A DNA stretch of 64,000 nucleotides from Aneurinibacillus sp. Ricciae_BoGa-3 (GTDB lineage: Bacteria > Bacillota > Bacilli > Aneurinibacillales > Aneurinibacillaceae): assembly GCF_028421645.1 (NCBI RefSeq), contig NZ_CP116887.1, positions 2,296,001 through 2,360,000 of the forward strand, read 5' to 3'. The notes beneath the pieces are model-generated. The model had not been told where the DNA came from. It did not search any database and was given only the letters and a program-made list of their open reading frames with translations. Below are positions 51,342-61,158 of this stretch, piece after piece. Each line of letters opens with the position of its first letter. Position 1 is the stretch's first letter. Position numbers and translations under genes: made by a program.

Positions 51342-52079
51342 ATGGGGAAACAAATTCTTAAAAAATGGGTAGCGCTATCAGGTCTGTCTGCAGCTATATG
51401 GACAGGTTCAATGGCGTGGGTCCCGGTTCTTGCGGCAGATACAGCAGCCAACCGAGTACTGACAGTTTCCGGACACGGTGAGGTGCAGGTGGTTCCTGAC
51501 GTTGCCTATATTCAATTGGGACTTGTGCATACAGCACCCACTGCAAAGCAGGCCCAGCAGGAGAACGCCTCCGGTTTCACGAAAATCGTGAATGTCTTAA
51601 AGGGGTTACATATTCCCGACAAAGACATCCAGACAGTCCGCTATTTCACTTCTCCAGATTATTCATTTGATGGCAACAAACAAACGCTGAAAGGTTATCA
51701 GGTGGAACAAATTATCCAAATCACGTACCGCGACTTAAACAATATTGGCACAATTCTTGATAAGACAACAGCCGCAGGGGTTAATCGGGTGGACAATGTA
51801 CAGTTTGGTTCAGAGAAATTAAATGACTATGAGCAGCAGGCGCTTGCACGGGCAATTGCAAATGCAAAGGAAAAAGCAGCAGGGCTGGCTAAGAATGCAG
51901 GTGTTAAGCTGCAGAGTATCATCCAGATAAATGAGGGGACCAGCCAGCCGCTGCCTATCTCCCCTGGTGTCGTAATGGGTGGGGGAGCAGGCATCAGCGA
52001 TGCAAAGCCAATCACCCAGGTATTCCCGGGCCAGCTCAAAGTGCAAGATACCGTAACATTGACGTACGCGTTTAATTGA
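51342..52079 (+). CDS. SIMPL-domain (DUF541) exported protein
   Basis: A 245-residue exported protein: signal peptide about 1-30 (cleavage near VLAADT), then a SIMPL/DUF541 domain (about 38-243) starting with VLTVSGHGEVQVVPDVAYIQLGL and ending with the family's QDTVTLTYAF. It has no lipobox. Family proteins oligomerise and have been tied to oxidative-stress tolerance and surface structures; the exact role is unknown. AAGGAGGG precedes the ATG. Single gene with its own terminator. Confidence 0.87.
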   Translation: MGKQILKKWVALSGLSAAIWTGSMAWVPVLAADTAANRVLTVSGHGEVQVVPDVAYIQLGLVHTAPTAKQAQQENASGFTKIVNVLKGLHIPDKDIQTVRYFTSPDYSFDGNKQTLKGYQVEQIIQITYRDLNNIGTILDKTTAAGVNRVDNVQFGSEKLNDYEQQALARAIANAKEKAAGLAKNAGVKLQSIIQINEGTSQPLPISPGVVMGGGAGISDAKPITQVFPGQLKVQDTVTLTYAFN

Positions 52080-52091
52080 ATCCATATTTTT

Positions 52092-52123
52092 GGACAGGCA
52101 AAGCCAAAGGCCTGTCCTTTCTT
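52092..52123 (+). terminator. Terminator of the SIMPL gene
   Basis: GGACAGGC/GCCTGTCC stem with a 10-nt loop and TTTCTT tail. Confidence 0.8.
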
Positions 52124-52322
52124 CCTGCATGAAAAGTACAAAAATACTGCGTAGTAATTTAAATAAAAAAATCAAAACAAGTAACAAAAAAGATAAACTT
52201 AGTTCCTGTAAACTGCAAGCAAAAAATGTGTTGAATATGAAAGAAAAGGGGAAAATAATGTAGTATGATTTAAGAAACCCATTTTTTGCTGTTTGCAACA
52301 ATTAGGAGAAGGGAGTTTGTTT

Positions 52323-54332
52323 ATGATCAACCACACTAAAGCAATAGACGAGCTATCGATTGCCACGCTGCGCACTTTATCCATTGACCAGGTAGAAAAG
52401 GCCAATTCCGGCCATCCAGGACTTCCAATGGGTGCGGCTCCTATGGCATACGTGCTGTGGACCCGGTTTATGAGGCATAATCCGGCGAATCCCCACTGGT
52501 TTAACCGGGACCGTTTCGTACTGTCAGCTGGACATGGTTCCGCCCTATTATACAGTCTCCTGCATGTTAGCGGATATGATGTGACGGTGGAAGATTTAAA
52601 GAATTTTCGACAGTGGGAAAGCCGTACGCCCGGGCATCCAGAGGTTGGTTTTACACCCGGCGTAGACGCAACAACAGGACCGCTGGGACAAGGTATCTCC
52701 ATGGCAGTGGGAATGGCAATGGCTGAAAGATTTCTGGCCGCTACATATAACCGGGAGGGTTTTCCGCTGGTTGATCACTACACGTATTCATTGTGTGGGG
52801 ATGGCGACCTAATGGAGGGTGTGTCGGCTGAAGCTGCATCGCTAGCCGGCCATTTAAGGCTGGGCCGGTTAATCGTTTTATATGATTCAAATAATATCTC
52901 TTTGGATGGAGAAACAAAACACTCCTTCACTGAAAATGTTGCAAAACGCTTTGAAGCTTATGGCTGGCAGGTGCTGCGTGTAGAAAATGGCAATGACCCA
53001 GAGGAAATACAGCGCGCGATTTCTGAAGCACAGCAGGAGAAATCCAAACCTACCATTATAGAAGTCAGGACGATTATTGGATACGGAAGCCCTAACAAAG
53101 GGGGCAAGTCGGTAGCGCATGGTTCACCCCTAGGCGCGGAAGAAGTTGAGCTTGTGAAAAAAGCCTATAACTGGGACAATGATTTGTTCCATGTTCCTGA
53201 GGAAGTGCGTGATTATTTCGGTAAACTCAAAGAGCAAGGAGCCAACGAAGAAGCGGCGTGGGATAAGATGTTTCAGGATTACAAACAGAAATATCCCCAA
53301 GACGCTGTTCTTCTGGAAAAATCGTTAAAGGGTGAACTCCCGGATAACTGGGATGCAAACCTTCCTGTATTTAAACCGGAAGATGGCAAGATTGCGACAA
53401 GGGATGCTTCCGGAAAAGCGATTAATGCCATCGCTAAATCCGTTCCTTTTTTCCTGGGCGGCTCTGCTGATCTCGCATCTTCCACTAAAACTAATATAAA
53501 AGATGAGCAAGTCTTTACCTATGAGGGATATAAAGGCAGAAACATTTGGTTCGGTGTACGGGAGCATGGCATGGGCGCTGCAATGAATGGTATGTCGCTG
53601 CACGGCGGTGTGAAAGTGTTTGGCGGAACGTTTTTCGTATTCTCGGATTACCTGCGTCCTGCTATTCGCCTTGCAGCTCTAATGAAACAGCCTGTCATTT
53701 ATGTGTTCACACATGATAGCATCGCAGTCGGAGAAGATGGGCCTACGCATGAACCAATTGAGCAGCTTCCATCCCTGCGCACAATGCCAGGCCTTACCGT
53801 GATGCGCCCGGCTGATGCGAATGAAACAATGGCAGCTTATCACTATGCTCTAAGTGGAAGTGAAGGCCCGGTTGCGATGGCTTTATCACGCCAGGGGCTG
53901 CCTGTACTTGAAAATACGGCCGAAATGGCGCGTCAAGGTGTGGCCAAAGGCGCATATATTGTATCGGATTCCAACGGGGAACCGCAACTTCTTCTGCTTG
54001 CGACCGGTTCAGAAGTACACCTGGCGGTAGAAGCGCAAAAGAAACTCGCTGCACAAAACATTTCTGCCCGCGTGGTGAGCATGCCAAGCTGGGAGTTATT
54101 TGAGAAGCAACCGCAGGCATACAAGGATTCAGTTTTACCTCCTAACGTGAAGGCACGCCTGGCGATCGAAATGGCCGCACCATTCGGCTGGGAGCGTTAT
54201 GTAGGTGACAGCGGAAAAATTATTGGCATCCCGACATTTGGCGCATCTGCTCCGGGGGACCGTGTAATGAAAGAATACGGATTTAGTGTGGAAAATGTCG
54301 TTGCGAAGGCAACCGAGCTTCTATCCCGCTAA
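52323..54332 (+). CDS. tkt: Transketolase
   Basis: A 669-residue thiamine-diphosphate enzyme of the non-oxidative pentose phosphate pathway, moving two-carbon units between sugar phosphates. The ThDP site is [35 protein letters not shown] near 155-190. The Pyr domain has the catalytic Glu in [14 protein letters not shown] near 411, and [22 protein letters not shown] near 465. The C-terminal domain ends with GWERYVG and [16 protein letters not shown]. The start at 52323 ([11 protein letters not shown]) follows GAAGGGAG; an in-frame upstream start is unlikely. Full length, single gene. A transaldolase or other tkt may lie elsewhere. Confidence 0.95.
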   Translation: MINHTKAIDELSIATLRTLSIDQVEKANSGHPGLPMGAAPMAYVLWTRFMRHNPANPHWFNRDRFVLSAGHGSALLYSLLHVSGYDVTVEDLKNFRQWESRTPGHPEVGFTPGVDATTGPLGQGISMAVGMAMAERFLAATYNREGFPLVDHYTYSLCGDGDLMEGVSAEAASLAGHLRLGRLIVLYDSNNISLDGETKHSFTENVAKRFEAYGWQVLRVENGNDPEEIQRAISEAQQEKSKPTIIEVRTIIGYGSPNKGGKSVAHGSPLGAEEVELVKKAYNWDNDLFHVPEEVRDYFGKLKEQGANEEAAWDKMFQDYKQKYPQDAVLLEKSLKGELPDNWDANLPVFKPEDGKIATRDASGKAINAIAKSVPFFLGGSADLASSTKTNIKDEQVFTYEGYKGRNIWFGVREHGMGAAMNGMSLHGGVKVFGGTFFVFSDYLRPAIRLAALMKQPVIYVFTHDSIAVGEDGPTHEPIEQLPSLRTMPGLTVMRPADANETMAAYHYALSGSEGPVAMALSRQGLPVLENTAEMARQGVAKGAYIVSDSNGEPQLLLLATGSEVHLAVEAQKKLAAQNISARVVSMPSWELFEKQPQAYKDSVLPPNVKARLAIEMAAPFGWERYVGDSGKIIGIPTFGASAPGDRVMKEYGFSVENVVAKATELLSR

Positions 54333-54347
54333 AACACTGCTGTAGCA

Positions 54348-54391
54348 AACGGGGCTGCTTCGTATAAAATGCGAGCGGTGCCCGTTTTTTT
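54348..54391 (+). terminator. Terminator of the transketolase gene
   Basis: AACGGG...CCCGTT hairpin with imperfect inner pairing, followed by seven T residues. Confidence 0.75.
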
Positions 54392-54487
54392 AAGTGGATA
54401 GGAAAGTATATACGTATCCTATCCACATAAGAGCAACTAAGGCTGTCGACCTTCGCCTGCGGCTTGGCGTCAGCCAAGTTTTCTAAT
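54392..54487 (+). repeat. Structured repeat R3
   Basis: About 96 bp. A perfect 10-bp 5' hairpin (GTGGATAGGA and its complement) is followed by CATAAGAGC, then arms AACTAAGGCTG / CAGCCAAGTT around CGCCTGCGGCTTGGCG, ending TTTTCTAAT. It lies between the tkt terminator and the thpR ribosome binding site, so it is in the thpR leader or promoter region. Confidence 0.8.
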
Positions 54488-54506
54488 AAAAAAGGAGTGA
54501 ATGGTC

Positions 54507-55067
54507 TTGCGGTTATTTACAGGTATTACCCTTTCCAAGCAGGCTCAAGACGCAGTATCGAAGGCTCAGGAGACGCTCCGTTCGGCTGTTCACTGCAGCA
54601 AGTGGCAGTCCATAAAAACACTGCATATCACACTTCATTTTCTGGGAGAATGTGAAGAAGGGCGTATTGCTGGAATTCAGGAATCCCTTAGAGCAAATAT
54701 CGAGAAGTTTCCACCCTTCTCGCTGTCAATTGGGCCGCTTGGCATTTTCGGCCGCCCTTCGTCACCCAGGGTATTATGGCTCGGGCTACAGGGAGATGTA
54801 TCGATGCTACAAGACATTCAGAAACATACGGCAGAAGTTCTGCGCAAGCTTGGTGTCTATGATGAGAATAAACCCTATCACCCGCATCTCACACTGGGGC
54901 GCGAGGTTAAGGATGATTTTAATTTATCCGAGGCACAGCAGCTAGTAGGGGAGTTTTCGTCAGTAGCCTGGCAAGTAGACCATATCTGTCTGTTTAAATC
55001 GGAACTGTTAAGAACCGGGGCAGTTCACACTGTGATCGGGGAATACCAGCTTCAAGATCAAGCTTAA
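54507..55067 (+). CDS. thpR: RNA 2',3'-cyclic phosphodiesterase (2H family, LigT/ThpR)
   Basis: A 186-residue 2H-family enzyme with both catalytic tetrads: H-I-T-L in KTLHITLHFLGE near 42, and H-L-T-L in YHPHLTLGRE near 128. It opens RNA 2',3'-cyclic phosphate termini; the older name is 2'-5' RNA ligase. A TTG start at 54507 (MRLFTGITL) fits GGAGTG with 7-nt spacing better than the in-frame ATG two codons earlier. Repeat R3 ends 19 nt upstream. The following HAD gene lies 24 nt away, so the two probably form an operon. Confidence 0.88.
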   Translation: MRLFTGITLSKQAQDAVSKAQETLRSAVHCSKWQSIKTLHITLHFLGECEEGRIAGIQESLRANIEKFPPFSLSIGPLGIFGRPSSPRVLWLGLQGDVSMLQDIQKHTAEVLRKLGVYDENKPYHPHLTLGREVKDDFNLSEAQQLVGEFSSVAWQVDHICLFKSELLRTGAVHTVIGEYQLQDQA

Positions 55068-55091
55068 ACTAGATAAAAAGGGGAGGATCGG

Positions 55092-55745
55092 TTGACAAAG
55101 ACTCGGGGAGTTATTTTTGACATGGACAATACGCTTCTGCGATCATCCATTGATTTTGCCGGAATGAAAAAGGCTGTGGCTGATTTGCTTATTGCACGTG
55201 GCCGTTTGCATGTTAATATGGATATTTCAAGCTACACCACATCACAGATTATTGAGTTTGCCAGGGTAAATCAACCTTTTACACGTGAACTCGATCGAGA
55301 AGTGTGGGAAACGGTAGAACGGTTTGAAAAAGCGGGGATGGAAGGAGCGGTACTAGAGGATCATGTAACGACCATACTTGCACAGCTTGCTCCAGATTTT
55401 GCTTTATCGGTCTTAACCAACAATGCCAGGAGCGCAGCCTGCAAAGCGCTGGAAGAAACAGGAATTACCAGTTATTTTAACCTTATTGCCGGAAGAGAAC
55501 AAATGACAGCGTTAAAACCTTCGCCGTCTGGGGTCCATTATATTCTGCGGGAACTGTCCGGCATCCCCCTATCAAGCTGGGTCCTTATCGGTGATTCTTG
55601 GATAGATGGGAAAGCTGCGGGTGATGCGGGCATCCCTTACATTTCTTATAAAGCGAGTGCGGATGACTTGCGCATGAGGGGAGTGACAGCGGCAGCCAAT
55701 ATGGATTCATTTCTTGAAATACCTGAAAAATTGGCTTTGTTATAG
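55092..55745 (+). CDS. HAD-family phosphatase
   Basis: A 217-residue HAD hydrolase with the phosphoglycolate-phosphatase-like cap. Motif I is FDMDNTLL (nucleophile Asp10), motif II LTNNARS, motif III Lys in ALKPSP, motif IV GDSWIDGKAA. TTG start behind AAAGGGGAGG. It has a substitution in motif IV (GDSxxD as usual, but the second Asp follows W-I), which is tolerated in the family. Substrate unknown. It follows thpR by 24 nt and ends at a strong bidirectional terminator. Confidence 0.87.
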   Translation: MTKTRGVIFDMDNTLLRSSIDFAGMKKAVADLLIARGRLHVNMDISSYTTSQIIEFARVNQPFTRELDREVWETVERFEKAGMEGAVLEDHVTTILAQLAPDFALSVLTNNARSAACKALEETGITSYFNLIAGREQMTALKPSPSGVHYILRELSGIPLSSWVLIGDSWIDGKAAGDAGIPYISYKASADDLRMRGVTAAANMDSFLEIPEKLALL

Positions 55746-55773
55746 CTTGTTCATTGTAAGAGCCTGGTGAAGC

Positions 55774-55817
55774 GGAATTAATATAAGCCCTCTGCTAAGA
55801 GGGCTTATATTAATTCC
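55774..55817. terminator. Long palindromic terminator between convergent genes
   Basis: A perfect 20-bp stem with a GCTA loop, centred at 55795, between the HAD gene and the guanylate-kinase-like gene. It lacks a strong T-run on either side; strength comes from the stem. Confidence 0.75.
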
Positions 55818-55833
55818 TGTATTTTGTATAAAG

Positions 55834-56421
55834 TTAGGCGGTTTCAATAAATTTGCGCTTTAAATAAGACTCGATCACTTGACTCACGGCAAATGCGGTA
55901 TGGGCAATATCGCCATTGGCAAAAGCGTGCTCGCATTTGTGCATATATTCCATGACATGATCATAGTGAATCAGCTGGCGGGCGATTACGTCGTCCGAGT
56001 ATCCTCGTTGTCTCTGCCTCTTCGTTATCGTATCCACATCGGCATGAATAAACAGCCGGACAAGTGAATCTCCATACTTTTCTTTCATGAGGTCCGCACC
56101 ATAGCGGTTCAAAATCATATACACAAGGCCATATTTTTGAAGTTTATCGTCAACCTCTTGTTCCTTGATGCCATGGAGGATGCCGTCAAGTTCCAGTATC
56201 TCGACAAATTCGTTTTTCTTTTTCGCCTCTGCAAATTGTTCGCGGCTAATGAAATGGTAATCCTGGCCATCAACCTCTGCTGAGCGCCGAATCCGGGTCG
56301 TATAAGGGATGATTCGCTCCATACCAACAGTGGCGGCAACCATATCAGCAATCGTTTTTCTTCCTGCACCATATGGGCCGCTGAACACAAAAATCCTGGG
56401 GGTATCCGTTACGTTTGACAA
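55834..56421 (-). CDS. Guanylate-kinase-like protein with altered Walker A
   Basis: A 195-residue P-loop protein of the guanylate-kinase fold. The loop reads GPYGAGRKT: relative to GPSGxGKxT the Walker lysine position holds Arg, with Lys one place on. Other GMK features are YTTRIRRSAEVDGQDYHFISREQF (GMP-binding region) and a lid segment with KRQRQRG. TTG start at 56421, 8 nt after GGAGG. A housekeeping Gmk would lie with rpoZ/dnaA-type neighbours; this is probably a paralogue. It may still bind nucleotide, but ordinary kinase activity is in doubt. Confidence 0.78.
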   Translation of the reverse strand: MSNVTDTPRIFVFSGPYGAGRKTIADMVAATVGMERIIPYTTRIRRSAEVDGQDYHFISREQFAEAKKKNEFVEILELDGILHGIKEQEVDDKLQKYGLVYMILNRYGADLMKEKYGDSLVRLFIHADVDTITKRQRQRGYSDDVIARQLIHYDHVMEYMHKCEHAFANGDIAHTAFAVSQVIESYLKRKFIETA

Positions 56422-56514
56422 AACGATCACCTCCATAGAGTAATACTTCAAATATATTTTAATATATCTGATTTGTCAATCTATTTGTTGAAAAAAAACA
56501 AAAATTGTAACGAA

Positions 56515-57048
56515 TTATCTTGCTTGATTTTTGAACGCTTTCTCTGCATCTAACAGCTCTCTTAGCTGTCGAAAAATGGCGGCCATTTCATCCAGCCTCA
56601 TTCTTACAAGCCCGCTTGTAGAAGGGGCGACAAATTCCATTATTCCGGGAATAACCGGATCGGCTTGAATGCCCCAGGGAAGAATGCGGCGTCCGCTATA
56701 GATCTGATAAACACCTTTACCAACGAAACAGACAGCTTTCGGCCGATAGCGCAAGATTTTTGCTCGCAGAATTTCTCTGCCTTCTTCATATTCCTCTTTC
56801 GTAACTTCCGCAGCGGTGCGCGTTGGCCTTGCTGCGATATTTGTAAATCCATATCCAAGATCAAGCATGGCATCATCTTCTTCGGGCTTATATTTACGTG
56901 GAGTAAAACCTGCTTCATACATAACCGTCCAAAATCGGTTGGATGGATTGGCGAAGTGATGTCCAACTTCGCTTGAGCGCACGCTTGGATTAAAACCAAC
57001 AAAAAGCACTTCCAGATTTTCACGAATCCGATCCAGAATATATTCCAT
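56515..57048 (-). CDS. mug: Mismatch-specific uracil/thymine DNA glycosylase (Mug/TDG family)
   Basis: A 177-residue base-excision-repair enzyme of UDG family 2. Motif 1 is GFNPSVRSSEVGHHFANPSNRFW near 18-40 (GINPG-like, with Asn at the catalytic position), and motif 2 is VAPSTSGLVRM near 138, which enters the helix minor groove. It removes uracil or thymine opposite guanine. ATG 57048 fits; the upstream region shows AGGAGGC. Single gene, close to but not coupled with the preceding kinase-like gene. Confidence 0.9.
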   Translation of the reverse strand: MEYILDRIRENLEVLFVGFNPSVRSSEVGHHFANPSNRFWTVMYEAGFTPRKYKPEEDDAMLDLGYGFTNIAARPTRTAAEVTKEEYEEGREILRAKILRYRPKAVCFVGKGVYQIYSGRRILPWGIQADPVIPGIMEFVAPSTSGLVRMRLDEMAAIFRQLRELLDAEKAFKNQAR

Positions 57049-57209
57049 TTTGTCTGCCTCCTATGCCCTGATCGCAATAACTTTTGCCATGGACAGCCTC
57101 AATCGTAATGGCGTATCTTGTTTGCCATCAAATAATTGCTACTGCATGAAAATAATGAGAAACTATATATGGTAAAACTATAATCTTTCCGGCCGGGAGG
57201 AGCAACCAC

Positions 57210-59138
57210 GTGGAGAAAAAGCCTTACCTCGCAAATGCCGTTGTAGGAAATTCTTCCTTTTTGGGCACTTTAGGGCAGAATGGCCGTCTGTATCGCTTGT
57301 GGTGGCCTCATATCGATTTTCCGCAGCATGTTGATGTTACAAGAGCGGCGATTATACCAGCCGCTTTAAAGGAGATTAGTTGGATTGATGAACCGCAAAT
57401 GGGCTGGGAACATAAACAATCGTATCATGCTGACACCAATATTGTAGAAAGTATCGCAGCCCATCCTGGACTTAAACTGCAGGTGAAAACATTGGATTAT
57501 GCTGTGCCAGATTCGGCTCATTATATTCGGCATTTTCATATAACCAACAGCGGCAGGGCTCCCTTCACTGGTCACTTTTTTTATTATTCATCTATGGAGA
57601 TCATGGAGCACCCGCTTTATAACACTACTTTATTCGATGAAAAAGAGGACGCCCTCATCCATTTCCGCCGTGATTATGCCTTTGCTGTCGGCAGCAGCCG
57701 GATATGCGATGGATTTGGCTGTGGTGATGTATTAGCTAATATAAATGGCGGAAGACTGAATGGCTCATCCATAGCGATGGCCCCTTCAGGAGCTTTGAGC
57801 TGGAAACTGCATATGCAGCCCGGTGAAACCGTAAGCATACCGCTACTCCTCGCAGCAGGCCGCTCCATTCAGGAAGCCGCAGCCCAATTAGAGGAAGCGA
57901 AGTTAGCGGGTGCAGAACAGGCGTATGCCAAAACGGCCTCCTACTGGCGACATTATTTGGCGCCTCTTCCAAAGCCGAAAATCGCAGACAAGAAAGCAGC
58001 AGCTATTTACAACCGTTCGCTGCTGTTGTTTAAATTAATGGCCGATGATAAGACAGGCGCGGTAATTGCAGCACCAGAATTTGATGAGACCTTTTCTCAA
58101 TGTGGCGGTTATGCCTATTGCTGGGGACGGGATGCCGCCTACATAACAACGGCTTTTGATAAAGCTGGCCTGACGGCTCTCAGCCGCAGCTTTTATTTGT
58201 GGGCGCTTGCCGCCCAGAGTGAAGATGGATCATGGCAACAGCGGCACTATCATGATGGACAGCTGGCTCCTTCGTGGGGGCTGCAAATCGATGAGGGTGG
58301 CTCAATCATCTGGGGCATGTGGCAACATTACTTGGCCGCACCAGATCGGGCATTTTTAGAACGGATATGGACAGCAGCAGCCAAAGGAGGCGAATTTTTG
58401 CTGTCTTATGTTGACAGCCATACCGGTCTTCCTAAGCCAAGCCGGGATCTGTGGGAAGAGCGAAACGGGGAACATACTTATTCGGCAGCAGCCGTATATG
58501 GAGGATTCATAGGTATATCCGCAATAGCCAGAGAGCTTGGTCATCTGGATGAGGCCGCCAAATGGCAAACGGCGGCAGAACAAATGAAACAGGCTGTGCT
58601 CTCAACTCTGTGGAATCCGGATCGAAAGGCATTTTACCGCGGAGCGAAGGTTGCTGTAGATAAAAAAACTAAGCCTTTCTGGGAAGAGCAGGGGATTGCA
58701 GTTCAGATAAAAAAGGGGTTGAAGGGGTACACCTATCTAGAAATCGAGCGGGATCCAGTTCTCGATATCAGCTTGCTGGGCTTAGCGGTTCCATTTAGCA
58801 TGGTTGCGCCGGACAGTGAGTTCATGAAGCGAACAGCGGATGCCATAAAACATCATTTGACAGTCCCTGATGTTGGAGGAATTCTTCGGTATGAACATGA
58901 TCAGTATATCGGCGGAAATCCCTGGATTTTAACAACGCTATGGTTAGCCCAATTCCTTCTAAAACAAGGAAATAGAGGGGAAGCTGTAAAGTTAATTCAA
59001 TGGTGCGTGGAACATGCCACGGAGATGCAGCTGCTTCCAGAACAAATTGACAGGAAGACAGGAGAGCCTGCTTGGGTGGTTCCGCTAACATGGTCGCACG
59101 CGATGTTTGTTCTTACGGTTTGGATGATGCAGGAATAA
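57210..59138 (+). CDS. GH15-family glucoamylase-like glycoside hydrolase
   Basis: A 642-residue cytoplasmic-looking enzyme (no signal peptide) with an N-terminal beta-sandwich domain (about 1-250) and a C-terminal (alpha/alpha)6 GH15 barrel. Substrate-pocket motifs include YCWGRDAAYITTAFD near 310 and DGSWQQRHYHDGQLAPSWGLQIDEGGSIIWGMW near 345-375. The likely general acid lies in RDLWEERNGEHTYSAAA near 420. It probably frees glucose from malto-oligosaccharides or trehalose. GTG start, 9 nt after GGGAGG. Internal position in the cell suggests storage-glucan or trehalose turnover. Confidence 0.88.
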   Translation: MEKKPYLANAVVGNSSFLGTLGQNGRLYRLWWPHIDFPQHVDVTRAAIIPAALKEISWIDEPQMGWEHKQSYHADTNIVESIAAHPGLKLQVKTLDYAVPDSAHYIRHFHITNSGRAPFTGHFFYYSSMEIMEHPLYNTTLFDEKEDALIHFRRDYAFAVGSSRICDGFGCGDVLANINGGRLNGSSIAMAPSGALSWKLHMQPGETVSIPLLLAAGRSIQEAAAQLEEAKLAGAEQAYAKTASYWRHYLAPLPKPKIADKKAAAIYNRSLLLFKLMADDKTGAVIAAPEFDETFSQCGGYAYCWGRDAAYITTAFDKAGLTALSRSFYLWALAAQSEDGSWQQRHYHDGQLAPSWGLQIDEGGSIIWGMWQHYLAAPDRAFLERIWTAAAKGGEFLLSYVDSHTGLPKPSRDLWEERNGEHTYSAAAVYGGFIGISAIARELGHLDEAAKWQTAAEQMKQAVLSTLWNPDRKAFYRGAKVAVDKKTKPFWEEQGIAVQIKKGLKGYTYLEIERDPVLDISLLGLAVPFSMVAPDSEFMKRTADAIKHHLTVPDVGGILRYEHDQYIGGNPWILTTLWLAQFLLKQGNRGEAVKLIQWCVEHATEMQLLPEQIDRKTGEPAWVVPLTWSHAMFVLTVWMMQE

Positions 59139-59324
59139 TGGATGAGAGGCGAGAACCGCATTACGGACTTTCTTACCATAATCACCGAAAATTCCTTCAC
59201 AAAAATTACTACTGGGTGTTATGATTTAGGTGTGTTTCGATCGATCCATTACTATTTTCGTATTAGGTTAAGGGGAAGGGGTATAGTTGTATCATTCTGA
59301 AAAGTAACGATGGGGGACCTGAGT

Positions 59325-61016
59325 ATGAGAATGACAATTGGCAAAAAGTTATTTACCGGTTTCGCTGCTGTGCTTATTCTGTTATGCATCCTGGCAGGGG
59401 TGAGCAATTACCAGATTTCTGTGGTTGACCATACGTACTCGAATTTAATTAGCGACCGTGCGAAAAAACTTATTCTGACAAAGGAACTGATGCAGCTTAC
59501 GAGCCAGCAGTCTAAAGATATTCATGCTTATCTCCTGCTGGGCGATGAATCCCAGCGGTTAGATTATGAAAAGACCAAACAGCAAATTGACCTGCTCACA
59601 CAACAATTGGATACAATCGTCACATTGGACAAGGCGAAAGCTATCCTATCAGATTTGAAAAACCTAAATCAGCAGTATGCCCAGATTAACAACCAGATAA
59701 TCACGTATAAGAGGCAAAACAACCAGAGCTTATACATGCAGCTTATTTCGAGTTCAGGCGACACCATAGGGAAACAAATTATCAATAAAGCGGCGGAGAT
59801 GGCTTCACTCCAGCAGAGTTTGCTGGACAGCGGGAGTGCGGATACATCGGTAACCGTGCATTCTATCGAATTGATCGTATTGATTATCAGCCTTATCACG
59901 TTAGTATTAGGCCTTATAATCGCTTACTATATTGGCCGCCTCATATCTAGGCCTGTAATAATTGTAGGTGAAGCGGCTAAGCAGATAGCCGACGGCAATT
60001 TATCAATAGTGGATATACAAGTAACAAACAAAGATGAAATAGGGGAATTAGCCGCTTCTTTTAATCTGATGAAGCTTAATCTCCGTCAACTTATTGAGCA
60101 AATACACCAGAGCTCTGAACAGGTGGCTGCTTCTTCCCAAGAGTTATACGCAGGTGCGGAGCAATCCTCTGAGGCTGCAAACCAGGTGGCAAGTTCTATT
60201 CAGGAAGTTGCCAGCGGGGCAGACACCCAAATGAAAGGCATGGAAGAAAATAAGAAGGCTATCGAGGAAAACGCCATTGGCATTCAGCGAATTGCGGAAT
60301 CCACTTCGACTGTCTCCGAAATGACAATGGATGTGTTGAAAGAGGCGGAACAAGGAAACGAAGTAATTGGGAAAACAATCAAACAGATGAGTGCCATTCG
60401 TGCAGCTGTTGAGGATTCTGCCGCAGTCATCCATACGCTGGGACAGAGCTCAAATGAGATCGGGCTTATTATCGATACGATTAATGAAATCTCCGACCAA
60501 ACCAATTTACTCGCTCTGAATGCTGCAATTGAGGCAGCGCGTGCCGGTGAACACGGCAAAGGTTTTGCGGTAGTGGCAGATGAGGTTCGTAAACTCGCGG
60601 AACAATCCAAGCAATCTACCGAAAAAATAGCCACACTTATTGAAGTGATACAGAACAATACGGAGAAGGCCATCGGTTCAATGGAAAGGGGCACCAGGGA
60701 AGTTGAATCTGGTACGGATGTGGTAAACGATGCAGGTCAGGCTTTTACACGAATCTTATCGTCGATCCAACAAGTTACGCAGGATATTCAGGAGATCTCA
60801 GCGGCAACAGAAGAGATGTCCGCCAGCACTGAACAGATTACGGCCTCCGTTGAACAGCTCGCGCAAGTATCTTCTGAAATATCGGTGAGCACGCAGGGAA
60901 TTGCAGCCTCAACTGAGGAACAGCTAGCTTCAATGCAGGAGATTACGGCGTCAGCCGACTCTCTGAGCAAGCTATCGATGGAATTGCGGACGGAAGTTTC
61001 CAAATTCAAGATTTAG
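59325..61016 (+). CDS. Methyl-accepting chemotaxis protein, intact
   Basis: A 563-residue receptor. Helix one about 8-26; a ligand domain (about 30-185) of the four-helix-bundle type; helix two about 187-207; HAMP about 208-262 ending [12 protein letters not shown]; and a full signalling domain with the hairpin tip [40 protein letters not shown] near 395-435, which contacts CheA and CheW. It ends VSKFKI, the same type of tail as the decayed receptor at 18320. ATG 59325 lies 9 nt after GGGGGA. Signal unknown. I saw no clear sigma-D promoter upstream. Confidence 0.92.
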   Translation: MRMTIGKKLFTGFAAVLILLCILAGVSNYQISVVDHTYSNLISDRAKKLILTKELMQLTSQQSKDIHAYLLLGDESQRLDYEKTKQQIDLLTQQLDTIVTLDKAKAILSDLKNLNQQYAQINNQIITYKRQNNQSLYMQLISSSGDTIGKQIINKAAEMASLQQSLLDSGSADTSVTVHSIELIVLIISLITLVLGLIIAYYIGRLISRPVIIVGEAAKQIADGNLSIVDIQVTNKDEIGELAASFNLMKLNLRQLIEQIHQSSEQVAASSQELYAGAEQSSEAANQVASSIQEVASGADTQMKGMEENKKAIEENAIGIQRIAESTSTVSEMTMDVLKEAEQGNEVIGKTIKQMSAIRAAVEDSAAVIHTLGQSSNEIGLIIDTINEISDQTNLLALNAAIEAARAGEHGKGFAVVADEVRKLAEQSKQSTEKIATLIEVIQNNTEKAIGSMERGTREVESGTDVVNDAGQAFTRILSSIQQVTQDIQEISAATEEMSASTEQITASVEQLAQVSSEISVSTQGIAASTEEQLASMQEITASADSLSKLSMELRTEVSKFKI

Positions 61017-61020
61017 GAAA

Positions 61021-61062
61021 ACCCCCTAGGAGCATGGCGGTCGCTCCTTCGGGGGCTTTTTT
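61021..61062 (+). terminator. Terminator of the chemoreceptor gene
   Basis: CCCCC-x-AGGAGC / GCTCCT-xx-GGGGG stem with seven T residues after it. Confidence 0.85.
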
Positions 61063-61066
61063 AGTT

Positions 61067-61158
61067 TAGTGGATAGGTAAGTATATACGTATCCTTACAC
61101 ATAAGCAACTAAGGCTGCCGACCTTCGCCTGCGGCTTGGGTCAGCCAAGGTTTCTAAT
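61067..61158 (+). repeat. Structured repeat R4
   Basis: About 92 bp and very close to R3: GTGGATAGGT, a degenerate 5' hairpin, CATAAGC, arms AACTAAGGCTG / CAGCCAAGGTT around CGCCTGCGGCTTGG, ending GTTTCTAAT. Its 3' end runs into the DUF2203 gene from the opposite strand and encodes that gene's last residues and stop. Confidence 0.8.
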
